This document shows positions 37,730 through 50,973 of a stretch of 64,000 nucleotides of DNA, piece after piece. The DNA is from Glandiceps talaboti. Its lineage: Eukaryota > Hemichordata > Enteropneusta > Spengelidae. Location of the stretch: positions 16,136,957-16,200,956 of the forward strand of contig NC_135564.1 of NCBI RefSeq assembly GCF_964340395.1, read 5' to 3'. The position numbers and the translations under genes were made by a program. A model generated the notes under the pieces. The model did no database searches, was not told the DNA's origin, and saw nothing but the letters and a program-made list of their open reading frames with translations. The stretch's first letter is position 1, and every line of letters starts with the position of its first letter.

Positions 37730-40700
37730 TACTAAAGCAGAACGACAGTTATTTATGTTGAAAGGGTGTAATAAAACTGACAGTCGTGTTACTTAAGTTT
37801 TACATTTATTTCACAAACTGCATTAATAATATCCTAATATTAACAAAAGGGGGATCGTTAATAACTATTAAAGAGCTTCGAGCTTTTTGGAAAATATTGG
37901 TAGCCATGTGTATAATAAAATGCTTTCCCAATGTATAATATCCCTCACACGTGATTATTTTCAAAAGGTGCTAACGAGTGTCATGAATTTATGCATGTTA
38001 TATGCAAATAGGTGTATTTTAGTGAGATAGGAATGATTGTAATGCTACGCACAGAATCTTTTCATGTTGTACCCCCGACTAGTTTAGACGAATTTATAAT
38101 CAAATGTTGACTCGATGTCAAAGCTCTATCATAATCCAGCAGAAGGTTGAGTTCTTAAAAGGTTCTTATGTTGCCACTGTGACTCTAGCAAAGGCATGAT
38201 CTTGTCCATATTTAATGACGTTTGAATTGTCTTACCAATGTCTGTCACATTAATCAAGCAGTTACTATCGCTAGCCTTATCATGAGATCCCTACATACAT
38301 ACAACATTCATCTGTAACAGTTGTTGAATAATACAACCCTCTCTTGTACTGTGTCCTAATGCATCCATACTAATGCAATTCTTCAACACTATTCAAACCT
38401 CTTGAGACTGCAGAGACAGACCATTATCACATAAGTTTAAACTCGTGTGTGAACATTACATTTTCTTTATTCAATAAAATTGCGTTTGAGACATCGAAAG
38501 CGTACAGTAACGTGATAAAAGTCGTACTAATAAGAGAGTTGGATGGAATTATTTCGTAAATACCTACTAAAAAGGTGACGTAATCGTTATGCAACATAGA
38601 ACACTGGCTACATAAAGCATTTAGTTTTATAATTGAGTTAGCATGACATCATTACTAAGGTGTAAGTGTTTAGAATTCCATACTGAAAACACCTGAAGCA
38701 GATGTAATCCGAATTATTAACTTTTCTGATTCTGCTAGTTTATAAGTCGCAGGACTTCTTCATTGCGCAATGCTACCCCTCCCCCCGGTTTTGATTTCGT
38801 TATAAACTATAACGGACGCCAACAAAACACATTCGTTATCTGTGGTACCAATGATCAGGAGTATTAACGTAGAACACGTTTCAGAAATTTGTATCATACA
38901 CTTTTTCTTTACGTTTAAGGCAGCTCAAACCAATTCTCAATCAAAATGAAGAAAAGAGATCACGGGTTACTATACAAATTGTTTTAATAATCAAAACTAT
39001 ATCAATAGTACCTCAATTTAAATTTCAAAATGGCCATCGAGTACTGTGCACGTGTTTATGCCTGTTGTGGTACTCAGTGTCGAGTTCCTTGGAAACAAGC
39101 CGACTCGAACCCTACATTTCTTTAGACCCAGGTGCATACTTTCATATTAATTTTGATTTTCAGTAAAATTGGTTCCAGGGGACTCGTGGTGCCTTAAAGG
39201 CTAGCATATGCACAAACAGTCTTATGATAAGATTTCGTTTCAAAATTTCGCGATTGTTTTAAGTGGAAAATCAATCTATCTAATGATTCATATGTGTTTG
39301 TATGTGGCACTATTCCCCCCTGCAAAGTTCTTCGATATTAAAGTGACGTTTTTAAAATGATACTTAAACGAAATAAAAACCGTTACCTTTTCTGGAATTA
39401 AAACGAATCCACGAACCATGTCAGGTAAAGTCTATACGTGTCATTACCTAAATGTGAACTTTCCAACCGCTTATTATTCGTAGTTTAATCTCTGCGTGTT
39501 ATCGCTGAAAGGTATTCCCACTAGCTTTCCAATCGGATAATAATAACCTCTTTGCAAACCTTCATGCATGACAGTTCTCTAGAGACCGAAAACCACATAG
39601 TGATAGCGAAACGTCAAACAGGAAGATATCTACGTGTATTATAGGAAAATGGTATTGGTTTTATAGGAAAGATCTCGGGTGACTGTGACCCGTTTCCTGT
39701 ACTGGAAATAGTTTAAAAGACCAAAACAACTTTTGTCTCGTTATTTTGTTCCAAAAAACTAAAATGTCTAAAATACAGACATCAATTTCATAAATTTTGA
39801 AATGGTGTGCAAGTATGTACGTGCAATGAGTGTGGGATTTAAATGGTTTCAGAAGCATGTGCACGGTACTGAGTGTGAGCTACATGGGGTGTTTTATCTA
39901 GTTCAATAACTAATTTCCTAAACATAAAAGACATCAGACCCCATCCCCCACCCTTCTAACTAAATTGGCCAAAATTTAAAATGTTTCAAACAGCACAATC
40001 ACTTTCAAATCGATATGTAATAGCAAGCAGTGCTATGAATATTCACCCAATATGTAATGAAATTTTTATTAACGATTTAATTTATTTTAGTGCCATGCAT
40101 TTAATATAGTAGAAATTCTTCCATTTCTCAATTTGACATTCTTTTCAAGAAATCTGTTTTTAGGGGTACAGAACAGATCCATTAAAGCTAAGATTGTTTT
40201 TGTAGGATGAGAATGAAAATGGTTCAAACCCCACACCCCTCACCCCCAAAGTAAAAGAATTGACTTTTTTATCCGACGTTGAACATGTTGAGGTATCACA
40301 TAAGATGGTATTTAGTCAGTCATATTGTCAACCTGACCCCATTGAGCAACAAGGATTCCGAACCAACGTGTCAAGATAATATAACCTATTTAAGAGCATG
40401 ATTAAATAAATCACAGGACGGTTGGCCAAATTATACTTTATTACAAGTATCACGAGTCCCCTCGTTGTCAAGGTAACAATTTCATGGTGATCTCCTCATT
40501 GATCATACATGTAATATGTAATAAAATCGACTAGGGGTGCAATCATCAGCAGTTTGTCGTCACGTATAACAGATTATTAGGTCAAAATGGCAACCAACTG
40601 CTGTTTGTTGTTCAACATTCGACATGCATATAGAAAGAATATCAATCGTACATTCTGTATCATCATTATTCTTCTTATTAAATGAGTGAGGGCGGGGGAG

Positions 40701-40949
40701 ACTAGCTTGCTATTCTTTGAGTACTTTTCAAATAATTCTCCTTTTGACTAGATACTGTCTAATGAAAGTAATTTCATCAATCAACGGTGAGTGGTCATTG
40801 GTGAAATTCACCTTTGTTGAGAATTATAACACAGTGAATGAAATCATTCGAACGTACACTGTCTACTAGCATGGGTGACTGCTGGTCCAATAATCGTAGT
40901 TATGATATCCTAAAAAGTTTTCTGTGTACATTTGTTGTTTGCTTTCGAC

Positions 40950-41460
40950 AATTTTCCATATATCTTATTTCGAAAACATACACCTTTGCAATGGCATCAG
41001 TGCCCAAAATACGAAATACTCTGTTGAATAGATTTTCTAATGTTTGATGTTGAAAATTCCCCCATAGAGCCCAATATGAAAATAGATCCTTTCGAAATAA
41101 CAATTGAAACTACGAAAACACTTCTTGTCGACATTTTGATTTTTAATTTCGGTAATCCCTCATGATAGTTCAATACGAGAACAGATGCTTCTTAAATAGC
41201 AAGTGTCTACTTAACAACGAAATTATCTGCCTGGAAATGTTGATGTTTGATTTTGATTTTTAAAATCCCCTATACAGCTCAATACGACAGGAGATGCATC
41301 TAAAATAGTAGTGGTATCAAAACTCCTTAAACACTGACAGAAACATATGGTATGAAATGTCGATAAATTAGGTAGCAGACCATGATAACTACACAGCTCA
41401 ATGTTGCAACCATTACAAACCTGATGTTCGATTATTAATATAAAATATTCCATAAAACTC
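40950..41460 (+). repeat. Degenerate satellite upstream of exon 2
   Basis: Blocks such as TTTTGATTTTTAA, AATCCC-(T/A)-(T/C)A-AG(C/T)TCAATACGA and AGATGC(A/T)TCT-AAATAG recur about every 100-110 bases, three to four times. Confidence 0.55.
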
Positions 41461-41628
41461 TATACTTAATATCATGATTCCTTTAATTACTGCAAGTAAT
41501 TTTTTAAAAGGGTATATGACATCTATCAATCAAATTTACATCGTGCCATTATAGATATATGCCGTTGATATAGTTAGTAGCATTAGTTTATGTTTTCTAA
41601 TTCTATGTTCACTCTTTTTACATTCTAG

Positions 41629-41930
41629 TAATCATTATCTCAGCCAGGGGAGAACATGTTCGTAAATTCATGCTGCATGCCTACGACCTTGGTCTCATCA
41701 ACGGGGAATATGCCTTCTTTTGCATCGAGTTCTTTAAACAGGAAACCATGTTTGGAGATTTTTCCTGGAACGGTACGGATGGAAGGAACGAAGATGCCAA
41801 GAAAGCCTACGAAGCTCTGTTTATATTGTCCTTCTATAAACCAGAAAATGAAGAATTTGAAAAATTTGCCGAAGAGGTGAAAAATCGTTCGAAATCAGAG
41901 TTTGGTTATGAGTATGCCCCCGGAGAAGAG
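41629..41930 (+). CDS. Receptor guanylate cyclase exon 2: second lobe of ligand-binding domain
   Basis: Residues 237-337. The acceptor ATTCTAG lies directly before the exon and the donor GTAAGG directly after it. Joining to exon 1 completes an Ile codon and gives the segment ISR-IIIISARGEHVRKFML. This matches the family pattern of a hydrophobic strand followed by R-x-x-ML-AH-LG. Next come LGLINGEYAFF-IE-F, the hallmark 'G-Y-FF-IE' strand of natriuretic peptide receptors, and a charged, acidic helical region ending GEE. The exon ends on a codon boundary (phase 0). It lies 26 kb from exon 1, but the frame, splice phases and homology order all agree. A frame-shifted reading starting at 41656 is only a shadow. 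Confidence 0.93.
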
Positions 41931-42378
41931 GTAAGGAAACATAATAAATGGTAACTTTTGTCTGTTTGTATATTATTTCTCTTGTATCTTCAGACTATAT
42001 AATTCTGCATTGGAATATCTTGCAGTAATGGTGGTTTGTCTATACGCTAAACGGTTTGTATAAAATGTGAAATTGTCAGTACATCATTTGTAACAACAGT
42101 TAAACCGCGAAACACACCATTATGCTGAACTTTAACCAGTATATTTAAGTCTTGAAGAACTTAAAGATTTTGCCCCAGGAGTCTAGACTACGTAGTTTAA
42201 TCCTACACACATCTCAGGTTTGGTGTAATATGCATGTAGGACATGTTAAATTTTATGTAAGTTAAACTGTGAGGTATTAGTCATATTAATGTGGCATAAA
42301 CTTTTCAATTTCCAACACAAACAGATTTAGAAAGCTGTGTCTATAGCTATCTTCCTTTAGCTAACTCATTAGAACACG

Positions 42379-42441
42379 TTTGTTTGTTTGTTTGTTTGTT
42401 TGTGTGTTTGTTTGTTTGTTTGTTTGTTTGTTTGTTTGTTT
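42379..42441 (+). repeat. (TTTG)n microsatellite
   Basis: About 15 TTTG units with one GTGT interruption, in intron 2. Confidence 0.95.
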
Positions 42442-44637
42442 TAGAGTTACAGTGGGAATATAGTTTATTTCCTATTTACAGGTTCTTTTAACAACTTGAA
42501 TGGTGTTGTCAAGAAACCGTCAGTTTTATCTACAGAATGATCACCAACAGCAAACAGACAGAAGTGAAAGTTTCAAATAACTAGGAACCTAGTGGGGATT
42601 GAAAAAAAGTTATCATGTTTCATTCTGTAATGCAACTTTGATTTTTTTTCCTCCAGGGAGCCTGTCCATTCTGTAGGGTATCATGGGAATATTATATTAT
42701 TATATCGGAATACTTCAAATTATGTCAGTAACCCAAATGACGTTTTACAAAATATGCGTCATATATGATCATGGCATAAACGCCATGACATCTATCCAAA
42801 AATGTCATTTGAAGGCTGACGCCAATCTTAGGGGGACAATGATATTCTTGTGGATTGCATTTTGCTCTAATAAACTTTACATTAATATGATATTAATCTA
42901 GGGGTCTAGCCTTTGTTCTAATTCAACAAAAATGGTATCTAGTTCAATCTAATATCAAGAGAAGCCATAAGAGCAAATGAATTCGGTTTCAGAGTTGGTA
43001 ATGGATAATTCAAAACATTTATCTGAAGGCAACGAAAGATGATAGTCATTTAAAAACGGGTCCCGCATGACATTGATGTCAATGCTGATATGAAAACCAC
43101 GTAAGCGTACACGTGTACAGACAACGGCAAAGTCTTGGTTCAAATTTTGTCCCAGAGTGACGTTTTACAAAATGGCGTCGTTTACGAATCTGAACTTTGA
43201 TCCCATCACTGATGCCAAAACCCAACACGACGTCAGGAGGAATAAGTGTATGCGTCCAGTGATCGGAGGAACGTCCAGATGTCTGTAGTATAATTCACTC
43301 ATTATTATTCACGCTATTCATTTAAAATTATGTGAAATAGAAGTATGGTTTTGAAAAGTGGCCTTGGTTGTACGCTAGGAAGATGACAGAAACAGATTTT
43401 GATGGAGATTTCATGTGTAATTACTCATGTGTCCTGGTGGAACGAGATGAAAGTCTTCAATATTTTCTAAAAATTACTATTTAATAGCAGTGTAGTTCCC
43501 AAGAGGTGCACCAATGGACAGACTGTATGTTTTGAAATTCTTATTCCTGGTTAGAAAAGACAACGATTGTCACCGTTATCTATTTCATCGGATTCATATT
43601 TCTACTAAATATGAAATTTGTAATTTTACTATAAATCTAAGAATAATTATATACACGTACTGAATTTAAAATAGTATTATTGATTATATTAGTTTTGCAA
43701 TACACAATCCTGTTACATTGCATATCGTTCATGAGTATTTGTGAGACTAACAGCTCCTTCAAAAAATTACGTTAGCGAGTTCCTTTCAAAGACTTGAGAT
43801 GATGACATTAGCCAGTACTAACTTTTCTTCTCTATCTTCTCCGACGAAAGTGTTGAAGGGTTTAATATATTTGAAGAGTATGTTCTTTGCAAAGGTAGGG
43901 TTATCAGGTCTTGGATTCTTCCCAAGACACGCAAATACAATTAGCTATCGACAGTATAATGCATGCAGTCACTACTTTTGTTCTTAACACGGAGTGCGTT
44001 AGGAGGAGGAGTTGTTCGTGACTGCTTTGGCTACTTCGCTGATAATTGTGGCTTTTAGCATAAAGGCTAATCATGGTCACAGGATGAGAGCTACTGAAGG
44101 AATATCTAACACGAAATCACTCTGCCCTGAAGCAAATGTGAACTTATATCGTGAATTTGCGTGCTTTTGAATAGATTCTCTGCATTACGTTATAATGAAG
44201 ACTACCAATCTATATTTTTTTTTTATCTGACTGGCCAGGCTTGACTCTTCATATCTTGAAATGTAATTTCGTAATCAGATTCAAAAGTACCGTCTATGCG
44301 ATAAAAATAAATGAAAAAACGAAGACTAGTTTTCTCTCTATCTAATAGCAATGCAAGATATATTCAGCCTTCAGAAGCCTTTAATAGAACTTACTGGTGA
44401 TACAGTAAAGTGAAGTGAAATGGGTACGATTGCAAACTGTCATACCTAAGCAACAGCAAAGTCATCAACTAAGCAACAATAAAGTAATCACTTAACTGTC
44501 AAACATCATAAGCATTTTTCAAATGTAAATATAGGAAAAGCAATGAAGCAGATAATAAACATTTTATGATGCGATATGATCGTCATGTATTGGTATATGT
44601 GATAGAAATGTCAGATGATCAGCTGTTTTATTAACTA

Positions 44638-44653
44638 TATATATATATATATC
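44638..44653 (+). repeat. Short (TA)n microsatellite
   Basis: Eight TA units in intron 2, with no hammerhead-family sequence beside it. Confidence 0.9.
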
Positions 44654-45188
44654 ACATATTTGGTTAAATGTAGCTATCAATTTAACATTTTTCTTTGTTT
44701 TCTACAACTTTAATGCTAGTTTAGGCAATAGTTTGAATAGCCGATTGACCTCATTGTGTTATCCTTGTGCAAACTGTAGCTCAGTTTTTAAGATTATCCT
44801 TAATTTGCATTAACTGAATCAAAACAAATCGCATCTGTCCATGCACTAATCCCTCACAAAACATTCCTGTTAAAACCTCTAGTTGCACCATGGTGATAAC
44901 TATTTTTTGTGTAATATGTGTGTGTTCGTTTTATCAAAGATTCGACCACCTCTTTAGATAACTACCCATATTTCTACTATACATAAACTCAAAGAGTCTA
45001 TTCACTGTCGTTCTGAGAATTTGTCATGTCAACAATATTGAGTATCACGTTTAAACTTGCATCATCGTGTCGCCTTGTAGTCTGTTTATTCCAGACCACA
45101 AGGACATGGCACTTCCCCTTGTAGATTGTTTTCCAGACTTCCCCTTCTCACTAACCCTACTAATTAAATGTTATCTCTTTTAACATAG

Positions 45189-45324
45189 GTATCTGTCTTA
45201 GCTGGTATATCCCATGACACCGTAATACTATACGCAATTGCACTTAATGAAACACTGGCGGAAGGGGAAGACCCGTATGACGGAAAGTCGCTCGTCAAAA
45301 GACTCTACAGCAGAACGTTTAAAG
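45189..45324 (+). CDS. Receptor guanylate cyclase exon 3: ligand-binding domain
   Basis: Residues 338-382 plus one base. The acceptor is TAACATAG and the donor is G|GTGGGT (phase 1). The peptide begins VSVLAGISHDTVILYAIALNE and continues GEDPYDGKSLVKRLYSRTFKG. This is the conserved family block in which an 'AG--HD---LY--AL-E' helix is followed by a 'DG--(I/L)V-R---RTF-G' loop, and it is diagnostic for receptor guanylate cyclases of the natriuretic class. The coding stretch is too short to stand out as an ORF alone; it was recognised by homology and splice sites. Confidence 0.93.
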
Positions 45325-45659
45325 GTGGGTGTCCACTTTCTCCTTAACAAGATAATGTGAAATGCGAGCCTAAAGGTTGCACACAATCTCTCTATCAGCT
45401 TTCCTTTTACAATATTCAGCTTTTAACTTTTGAAAGTAAGATGGTATCTGGTTATCTTGTTCTAATGACTGAGTAGACCCCAGGTTAAATTCTAGCAAAC
45501 TAGATACTTTGGTACAATTTAATATAATAGCACTTCATATGGCCGCAAACGATAAGATTCATACAGGTAAGTATTTGGGCCTGTGTTCACAAAAAGAAGT
45601 TTTCAAAACCCACGGTAGCGAGTGTATGGCATTTTTCAAAAAATAGGACATGTGTTGGT

Positions 45660-46510
45660 GATGAAAGAGTATACAAAGAAGTTGTCTATCTCTCCAAGGC
45701 ATTAGTGTTTATCAGCTTACATTGTCTGGAAACAAAATGCAACATTCCCAATATGAACAATCGTTTACTGTGGAGACCAAGGAAAACGAATTGCGTTAGC
45801 AACGTTTCACAGCAAATGAAAATAGTGGGATTTTATAAATGGGGGCGGGGGGGGGGGGGGGCATGTCCTTTTCCTAATCCCATGAAAAGAGTGTGCTATA
45901 AGATGAACTATTGATATAAGATGAATTATCGCTAATAGCGTTGTGCTATTCCTTTCCTGGTTGCTAAATTAGGAAATACTTTGCACACCTCATTTACTGT
46001 CGCGACTGGGCCAATTGAATTGTGTTAGAAACATAACACATCAAATGCAAGTAAAAGTATGCAATTGCAAAATAGGAAGGTTTCATCGCCTAGAATTGTG
46101 CTAAAATATAAGTTAGTGTGTCTTCACAAACATCACGCCATACCTTTCTTGGTTGGTAAATTAGAGGATATCTTGAACATCTACATTAATGTAGAGACTT
46201 GGCCAGACGAATTGCGTTAACAACCTTCAAAACAAATGCAAATAACGGCATGCAATAAAAGAAGGGTCATGTCACCCCAAACTCTGTTATAAAACAAGTT
46301 ATTGTGGCTTTTTAATAACAGGTTCGTGCCATACCTTTCTTGCTTAGTAAATTACGAAATAGCTTGAATACCCACAGCACTGTCAAGACTTGGACAAATG
46401 AATTGCGCGAGTATTAACGTTACATAGCAAACGTAAATAATGGCGTGCCATGCAAGAAAGGGTCATGGCAGCCCAAGATACTTGTAATGAGCAATTTATC
46501 TTTTAGTTGT
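45660..46510 (+). repeat. Tandem satellite with 191-bp unit, about four copies
   Basis: The landmark GAATTG(C/T)GTTA occurs at 45788, 46017, 46209 and 46400 (spacings 229, 192, 191). Each unit also contains CCATACCTTTCTTGGTTGGTAAATTA-like and CA(T/A)GCAA-(A)AGGGTCATG-like blocks. The first interval is longer partly because of a G-rich run (GGGGGCGGGG..., 45841-45861) and a local ATAAGATGAA duplication. Confidence 0.8.
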
Positions 46511-47759
46511 AACAATTTACATAAGGTGGTCAAAACAAACCTAACCCTGTCATTGCAATAACATATTAGAGAATATAAAACTCTCCTAGGCGGTATTTCC
46601 GGTTGGCAAAACAGAAATCTGTCCTAAGGAATATAAACAATACATAGATTGATATTGAACACAGTTTCGAATACGTCATATACAACTTTATAAAACCTTA
46701 GGTGATCTTGAAAGACATTTCCTTTTCACAGTTATTTATAAGTCATTCAACAAACGAGACAAACGTTCATTTAACGGCTAGCGATTTATATATACAAATT
46801 CTTTACTGCTATCAGTCAGAAACAAAACAACCTTATGTTGCGTTAGGTATACGTATTACATGTGTTCAACATCGGTCGATAACTCAATAGTCAACGAAGA
46901 TTTGATTTCAGCTCCCGTGGGCGTTGCTAATGTTCAAAACGAAGTTGGTTTTTCTGCGAGTGTGTGTGTATATATCTAAGCATTTGCCTATAAGAATTGT
47001 AACATGCTACACACATTTATGCATATTAAGTAGACTAATCAGCATATTTCTAGTAAGAACTTGATCACAGTGATTTGCATTATGTAGCACAACAAGTGGT
47101 TACATTTTGGCTTGAATACATGGATATTTATTATTTATCATCTATTAAAAGTTCAAAATAAGTACTTTATTATACCTACTGGGCATTGTCATTTTGTATC
47201 TGATTATTCTTTAACTACCATTTTAAAAACGGCCGATAGTGAAAGTAATGTTTTTTATAATGCTATGCTTAGTACAGCCTGCAGAGTAGATTTTTTTAGA
47301 CATCTTTGTGAGGTCTGTTCTTTGTTATGTACAAACTGTATAGTATAGTACGTGGGAATGTCGTGTTCATCCGATTTCACTGAGTAGAATACCAAATTGG
47401 ACATACAAACCTCACACTGAATGTTTCTAAGGTTATGGCACTCGAGGCACGGAAAACTCACGTGATTCATTGACTTCAAGTGTGTCTTCAAGTACCATAC
47501 CTCCAGATTCACAACCATTTTTGTTTTCAATACGATGTTTGAAGTAGGTGAAATTGCTTTACAAAATCTTAAGCATGGGGTCTGATGAATCTTGTGAATT
47601 AACTGACTTCAGCATTTGAGAAGAAAATATGATTTTCACCGAAGAAAGGTTGACGAAATGCTTCTTGGGAAAGAAGCTTATTTCCAAGTACCTTTGGGTG
47701 GGATTGGATGGGAGATAAGCTACACTATGAGTATACTACAATGAAATCACTGGACCTCA

Positions 47760-47965
47760 AACGAAATGTCTTTTAGCTCAACAAAAATCTTATCAACACT
47801 CCTACTTTGTCATCTGAATCACCAAGAGATCGTTCTAACATTTCATCGTCTTGCTCGATAAATATCTCTGTTGGTAAGATTGTTTTTTACTTAGACGATA
47901 GCACTGTAGCACTGTTGGTAATATTTTGGTTCAGTTAGATGATAAAATGCCAGACAACGTTGTTT
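47760..47965. repeat. Scattered copies of the 43-bp minisatellite motif, both orientations
   Basis: GTTGGTAAGATTGTTTTTTA, GTTGGTAATATTTTGG and GATGATAAAATGCCAGAC resemble the units at 59199-59370. An inverted partner, AGCTCAACAAAAATCTTATC, lies at 47776. Confidence 0.45.
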
Positions 47966-48103
47966 AAGGTTCTGCGACTTTCGTTGAAACATTCACAAAT
48001 ATACACTCATCAGATATTCTGATGCACAATACAAGATCTAAAACTGATACAAATGCCATAACTGATACGATGTCTAAAACTGATAAAAGTTTTACTTTTG
48101 TAG

Positions 48104-48198
48104 GAATCCAAGGAGATGTTACTATAGATAACAATGGCGATCGCGACGCAGATTTCATGATGTTCGACATGACTGATCCCGTCGCAGGCACATTTGAG
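48104..48198 (+). CDS. Receptor guanylate cyclase exon 4: ligand-binding domain, 'G-V-ID-NGDR-AD' segment
   Basis: Residues 383 (split Gly) to 414. The acceptor TTGTAG completes the Gly codon begun in exon 3, and the donor is GAG|GTAACC (phase 0). The peptide starts GIQGDVTIDNNGDRDADF and continues with a MTD motif. It corresponds to the family pattern 'G-V-ID-N-DR--DF-L--MTD---G-F', the last beta strands of the binding domain. Several overlapping ORFs on both strands here are shadows of this exon. Confidence 0.92.
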
Positions 48199-48774
48199 GT
48201 AACCATTTCTCCTTAATTTCACAGAACAACCAAACTCTATCACATGTTTTATTATTACACCTACTCACGCGAGACATGAACAGTTGGTCTGTACTTACAA
48301 GTAATAAGCAGGCCACAGATTCTGTATATCATACGCATTTTGCAAGTCTTAGACAATTGACCCGTTATGACAATTTATTTTTCACATCAATGGCTGAATG
48401 ATGTAACTTTGGATCTACATGCTGAAAACTGCTCATTGTTAAATACAACTTATACTACGGCTAGACTGACTTGGCCAATCAGAGGCCTTGATTTCGGTTG
48501 GTTATATGGAGCCATGACCCACTCTTACTTAGGGGTGTGACCTATATATCTGTTTGAGTCAATCACACCGTACTATAAGTAAGATAGACAACTCGTTCGG
48601 CAGGGTTATGTGCCAAAAACTCGGGACGGAGCCTAGTTCATTGGCATATAACCCTCTCGAACTCGTTGAGTATCTATTACTCAACCGTACTTTGTAGTAT
48701 AAATCTTTTGTATAATTCATGATACACTCTAAGCTAACGAGAAATTGGTAATCTAAGTATTGTTTTCTTATCAG

Positions 48775-48913
48775 GTCGTCGGTCATTATTTTGGCCACAG
48801 CAAGACCTATGTTGAAGTTCCTGGACGTCAAATTCACTGGCCTGGGGGAGCCACTGGACCCCCTAAAGATGAACCTGATTGTGGATTTTTCAATGAGTAC
48901 TGCCCTGAAAAAG
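48775..48913 (+). CDS. Receptor guanylate cyclase exon 5: end of ectodomain and juxtamembrane cysteines
   Basis: Residues 415-460 plus one base. The acceptor is TTATCAG and the donor G|GTAAAT (phase 1). The peptide opens VVGHYFGHSKTYVEV, contains a short I-x-W-PGG-xGPPKD linker, and ends DCGFFNEYCPEK. The tryptophan followed by G-x-PP-D-P-CGF---C matches the juxtamembrane segment of natriuretic peptide receptors. In that family the CGF...C pair forms a small disulfide loop just outside the membrane. The opposite-strand ORF of 173 codons (48559-49080) overlaps this exon and has no recognisable domain; I treat it as a shadow. Confidence 0.92.
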
Positions 48914-50504
48914 GTAAATGGCGTTTTGTTATGCCCATAGTTACATATTGTCTGTGCATTAGTTTTGTATTGCTGAAGAACAGGTGCACAACTAAAAATA
49001 TAGACTAAGACATGCCAGCATGTTTGACGGTTGACAAGTGTGCGAACAGTTTCATTGACGATTAACGAGTTTGTGGACACTTCTTTATGCTACAATTGTC
49101 CTGTTAACTGGAATTGACTCGAGAAAGTCTCCTGTTAACAAATATCCTGCTTAAAACAAGGGGAACGACTTGGAGAGACGTATAACTGTTTTTAATGGCG
49201 TGGGTATATAGAAGATAATGCACTTTTCTGATGATCATGAAAAATGTGTTTGTTTTGTGTGTTCTTGTTTGATGTCTCAGGCTGATAATAGTATTGACTT
49301 AAGATCAATCTTGAAGTGAATTACTTGTAGTTATTAATGCATATTTCAAAGAGAACTAAGTAAATATTATTTCATGTGAAGTATGTATGAAATTAAATCT
49401 ATTCTGAAAAGTAAATAGTCAAAGGCCACCGGAATCAAACATATAACATATCCACGGTACGGTTGCTGCCCGGGGTTGCTATCCTGCCCAACTGGCAATA
49501 ACATATCTGTAATCACCACTATACGTCTTACTCTGTCACCTGGTACTGTGACCATAGTGTCGGCCTTTATACTGCACTGTCGCTTAACAAGCTTTACAAT
49601 TGTGGCATTTAACACTAGAGAGTTCTGCTTAGAAGGTTTGTATACCTAATGAAGTTTAATTGCCACAAATATCTCACTAATTGCATCGCAAAGTTCAGGC
49701 ACGTCACAGCAAATTACAGTGGGAATGAGTTAATCACGTTAAGTCGCCGTTCTGAATTGTAATGTCTTTGTAAAAAACCAAACACCATATATACAACAAC
49801 GTAGCCTCAATTATTTGACAGCCTGTCAAACTACACTAGTATAAACCTCCACTTTTCACAGTGAGTGTTTTCCTTTTGAACAAATACCTTTTTTTGAAAC
49901 TAAATATACGGGAATAATCCACTCGGAATGAGCAATGTTTTATTTAATATTACAACGATTGGCAGTTCTTTCTTGAAATTACCGCTGAGCACTTACCTAA
50001 TAAGCAGATGTGATTGTTCAGGTCCAACGGATATGAGTATATCGGCGTGAAATCGGATAATCAAGGTCTTATTCTGACTGTAAAAGAAAGTATACGTGGG
50101 AAACATATAAAGTATACAAGATTTACACCTTTTCCCTGGGAAATAACGCTTCCCTTTAGGTAAATGTCGAGGACCGCCAGGTCACTATTTTTCCAGTTGA
50201 AATAATAAAAAATCATTTATTAGTCACGACGTATGTGCTTAAAAACACTATATTCACTTATTATTCATTTCATGAATCCATACAACGTATGTCCACTCTT
50301 TAGGTATAAATGTCCATTACTTCAAACAAAACAGCTGATCAAGTTCAAGGTTTTTGAAACTAAAATTTCAACGTAAATCTTTAATGTATGCATACAAGCC
50401 TTCAAATATTACATTAGCTTATATGTCACAATTAGGTCATCTGGAAAACACCGTAACACTAAATTGCACAGAACGTTATTACCGCCAAGAGGACTCTTTG
50501 CATC

Positions 50505-50795
50505 AGCTATATAAAATATTTCGAACTATTTTATACCATGCACGATCCAGGTTCAGCAAAAAAATATAGCATATATACTCTGGTCGCGTCACGACAACGC
50601 GTGTCTAGGTCACGACAACGCGTATCTACGTCATTGGTTCTGCTGAGCTCAAAAATGCCATTAGTTTCCCCGATTTCTTTACAATTCTTGCGATGGTATA
50701 ATTATAGCTACTTGTAGTTACAACCCTTAGTCACGAGTATTTTCCTGCTGAATGAAGAAAAATATTGGGGAATAATATCTAATTATACTTTCGGA
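50505..50795 (+). repeat. Dispersed repeat family 'ACGACAACGCG', copy 3
   Basis: It contains CATGCACGATCCAGGTTCA, an internal tandem pair of TCACGACAACGCGT-TCTA, TACGTCATTGGTTCTGCT and ATATTGGGGAATAATATCTA. It sits in intron 5, ending about 95 bases before exon 6. Confidence 0.7.
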
Positions 50796-50888
50796 CCACT
50801 AAGCTAACTTGTCTTCTATATATATGTTTTACGTCCTTTGCCTATCGGAATGCCTTCAAACTTTCAAAAATAATTTTGTCTTCAACAG

Positions 50889-50973
50889 AGCCGTTGAATC
50901 CAGCATATATCGTTGCCATAGTGTTTGCCGTTTTGCTGATAGTTCTTGCCATCGTAATCGTTATTATGTACAG
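50889..50973 (+). CDS. Receptor guanylate cyclase exon 6: transmembrane helix
   Basis: Residues 461 (split Glu) to 488 plus two bases. The acceptor is TTCAACAG and the donor ACAG|GTAAGT (phase 2). The translation is PLNPAY followed by an uninterrupted hydrophobic run of about 22 residues (467-488) rich in Val, Ile, Leu and Ala, ending MYR. This is the single membrane-spanning segment, and the Arg-Lys-rich start of exon 7 marks the cytoplasmic side. A copy of a dispersed repeat (50505-50795) lies about 100 bases upstream in intron 5. Confidence 0.9.

Noticed and set aside
47941-48020. Possible second hammerhead (CTGATGA followed by CGAAAG, minus strand)
   Set aside because: Stem II does not form next to the core and there is no stem III or stem I pairing.
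48559-49080. 173-codon minus-strand ORF opposite exon 5
   Set aside because: It overlaps a strongly supported exon on the other strand and shows no recognisable motif.
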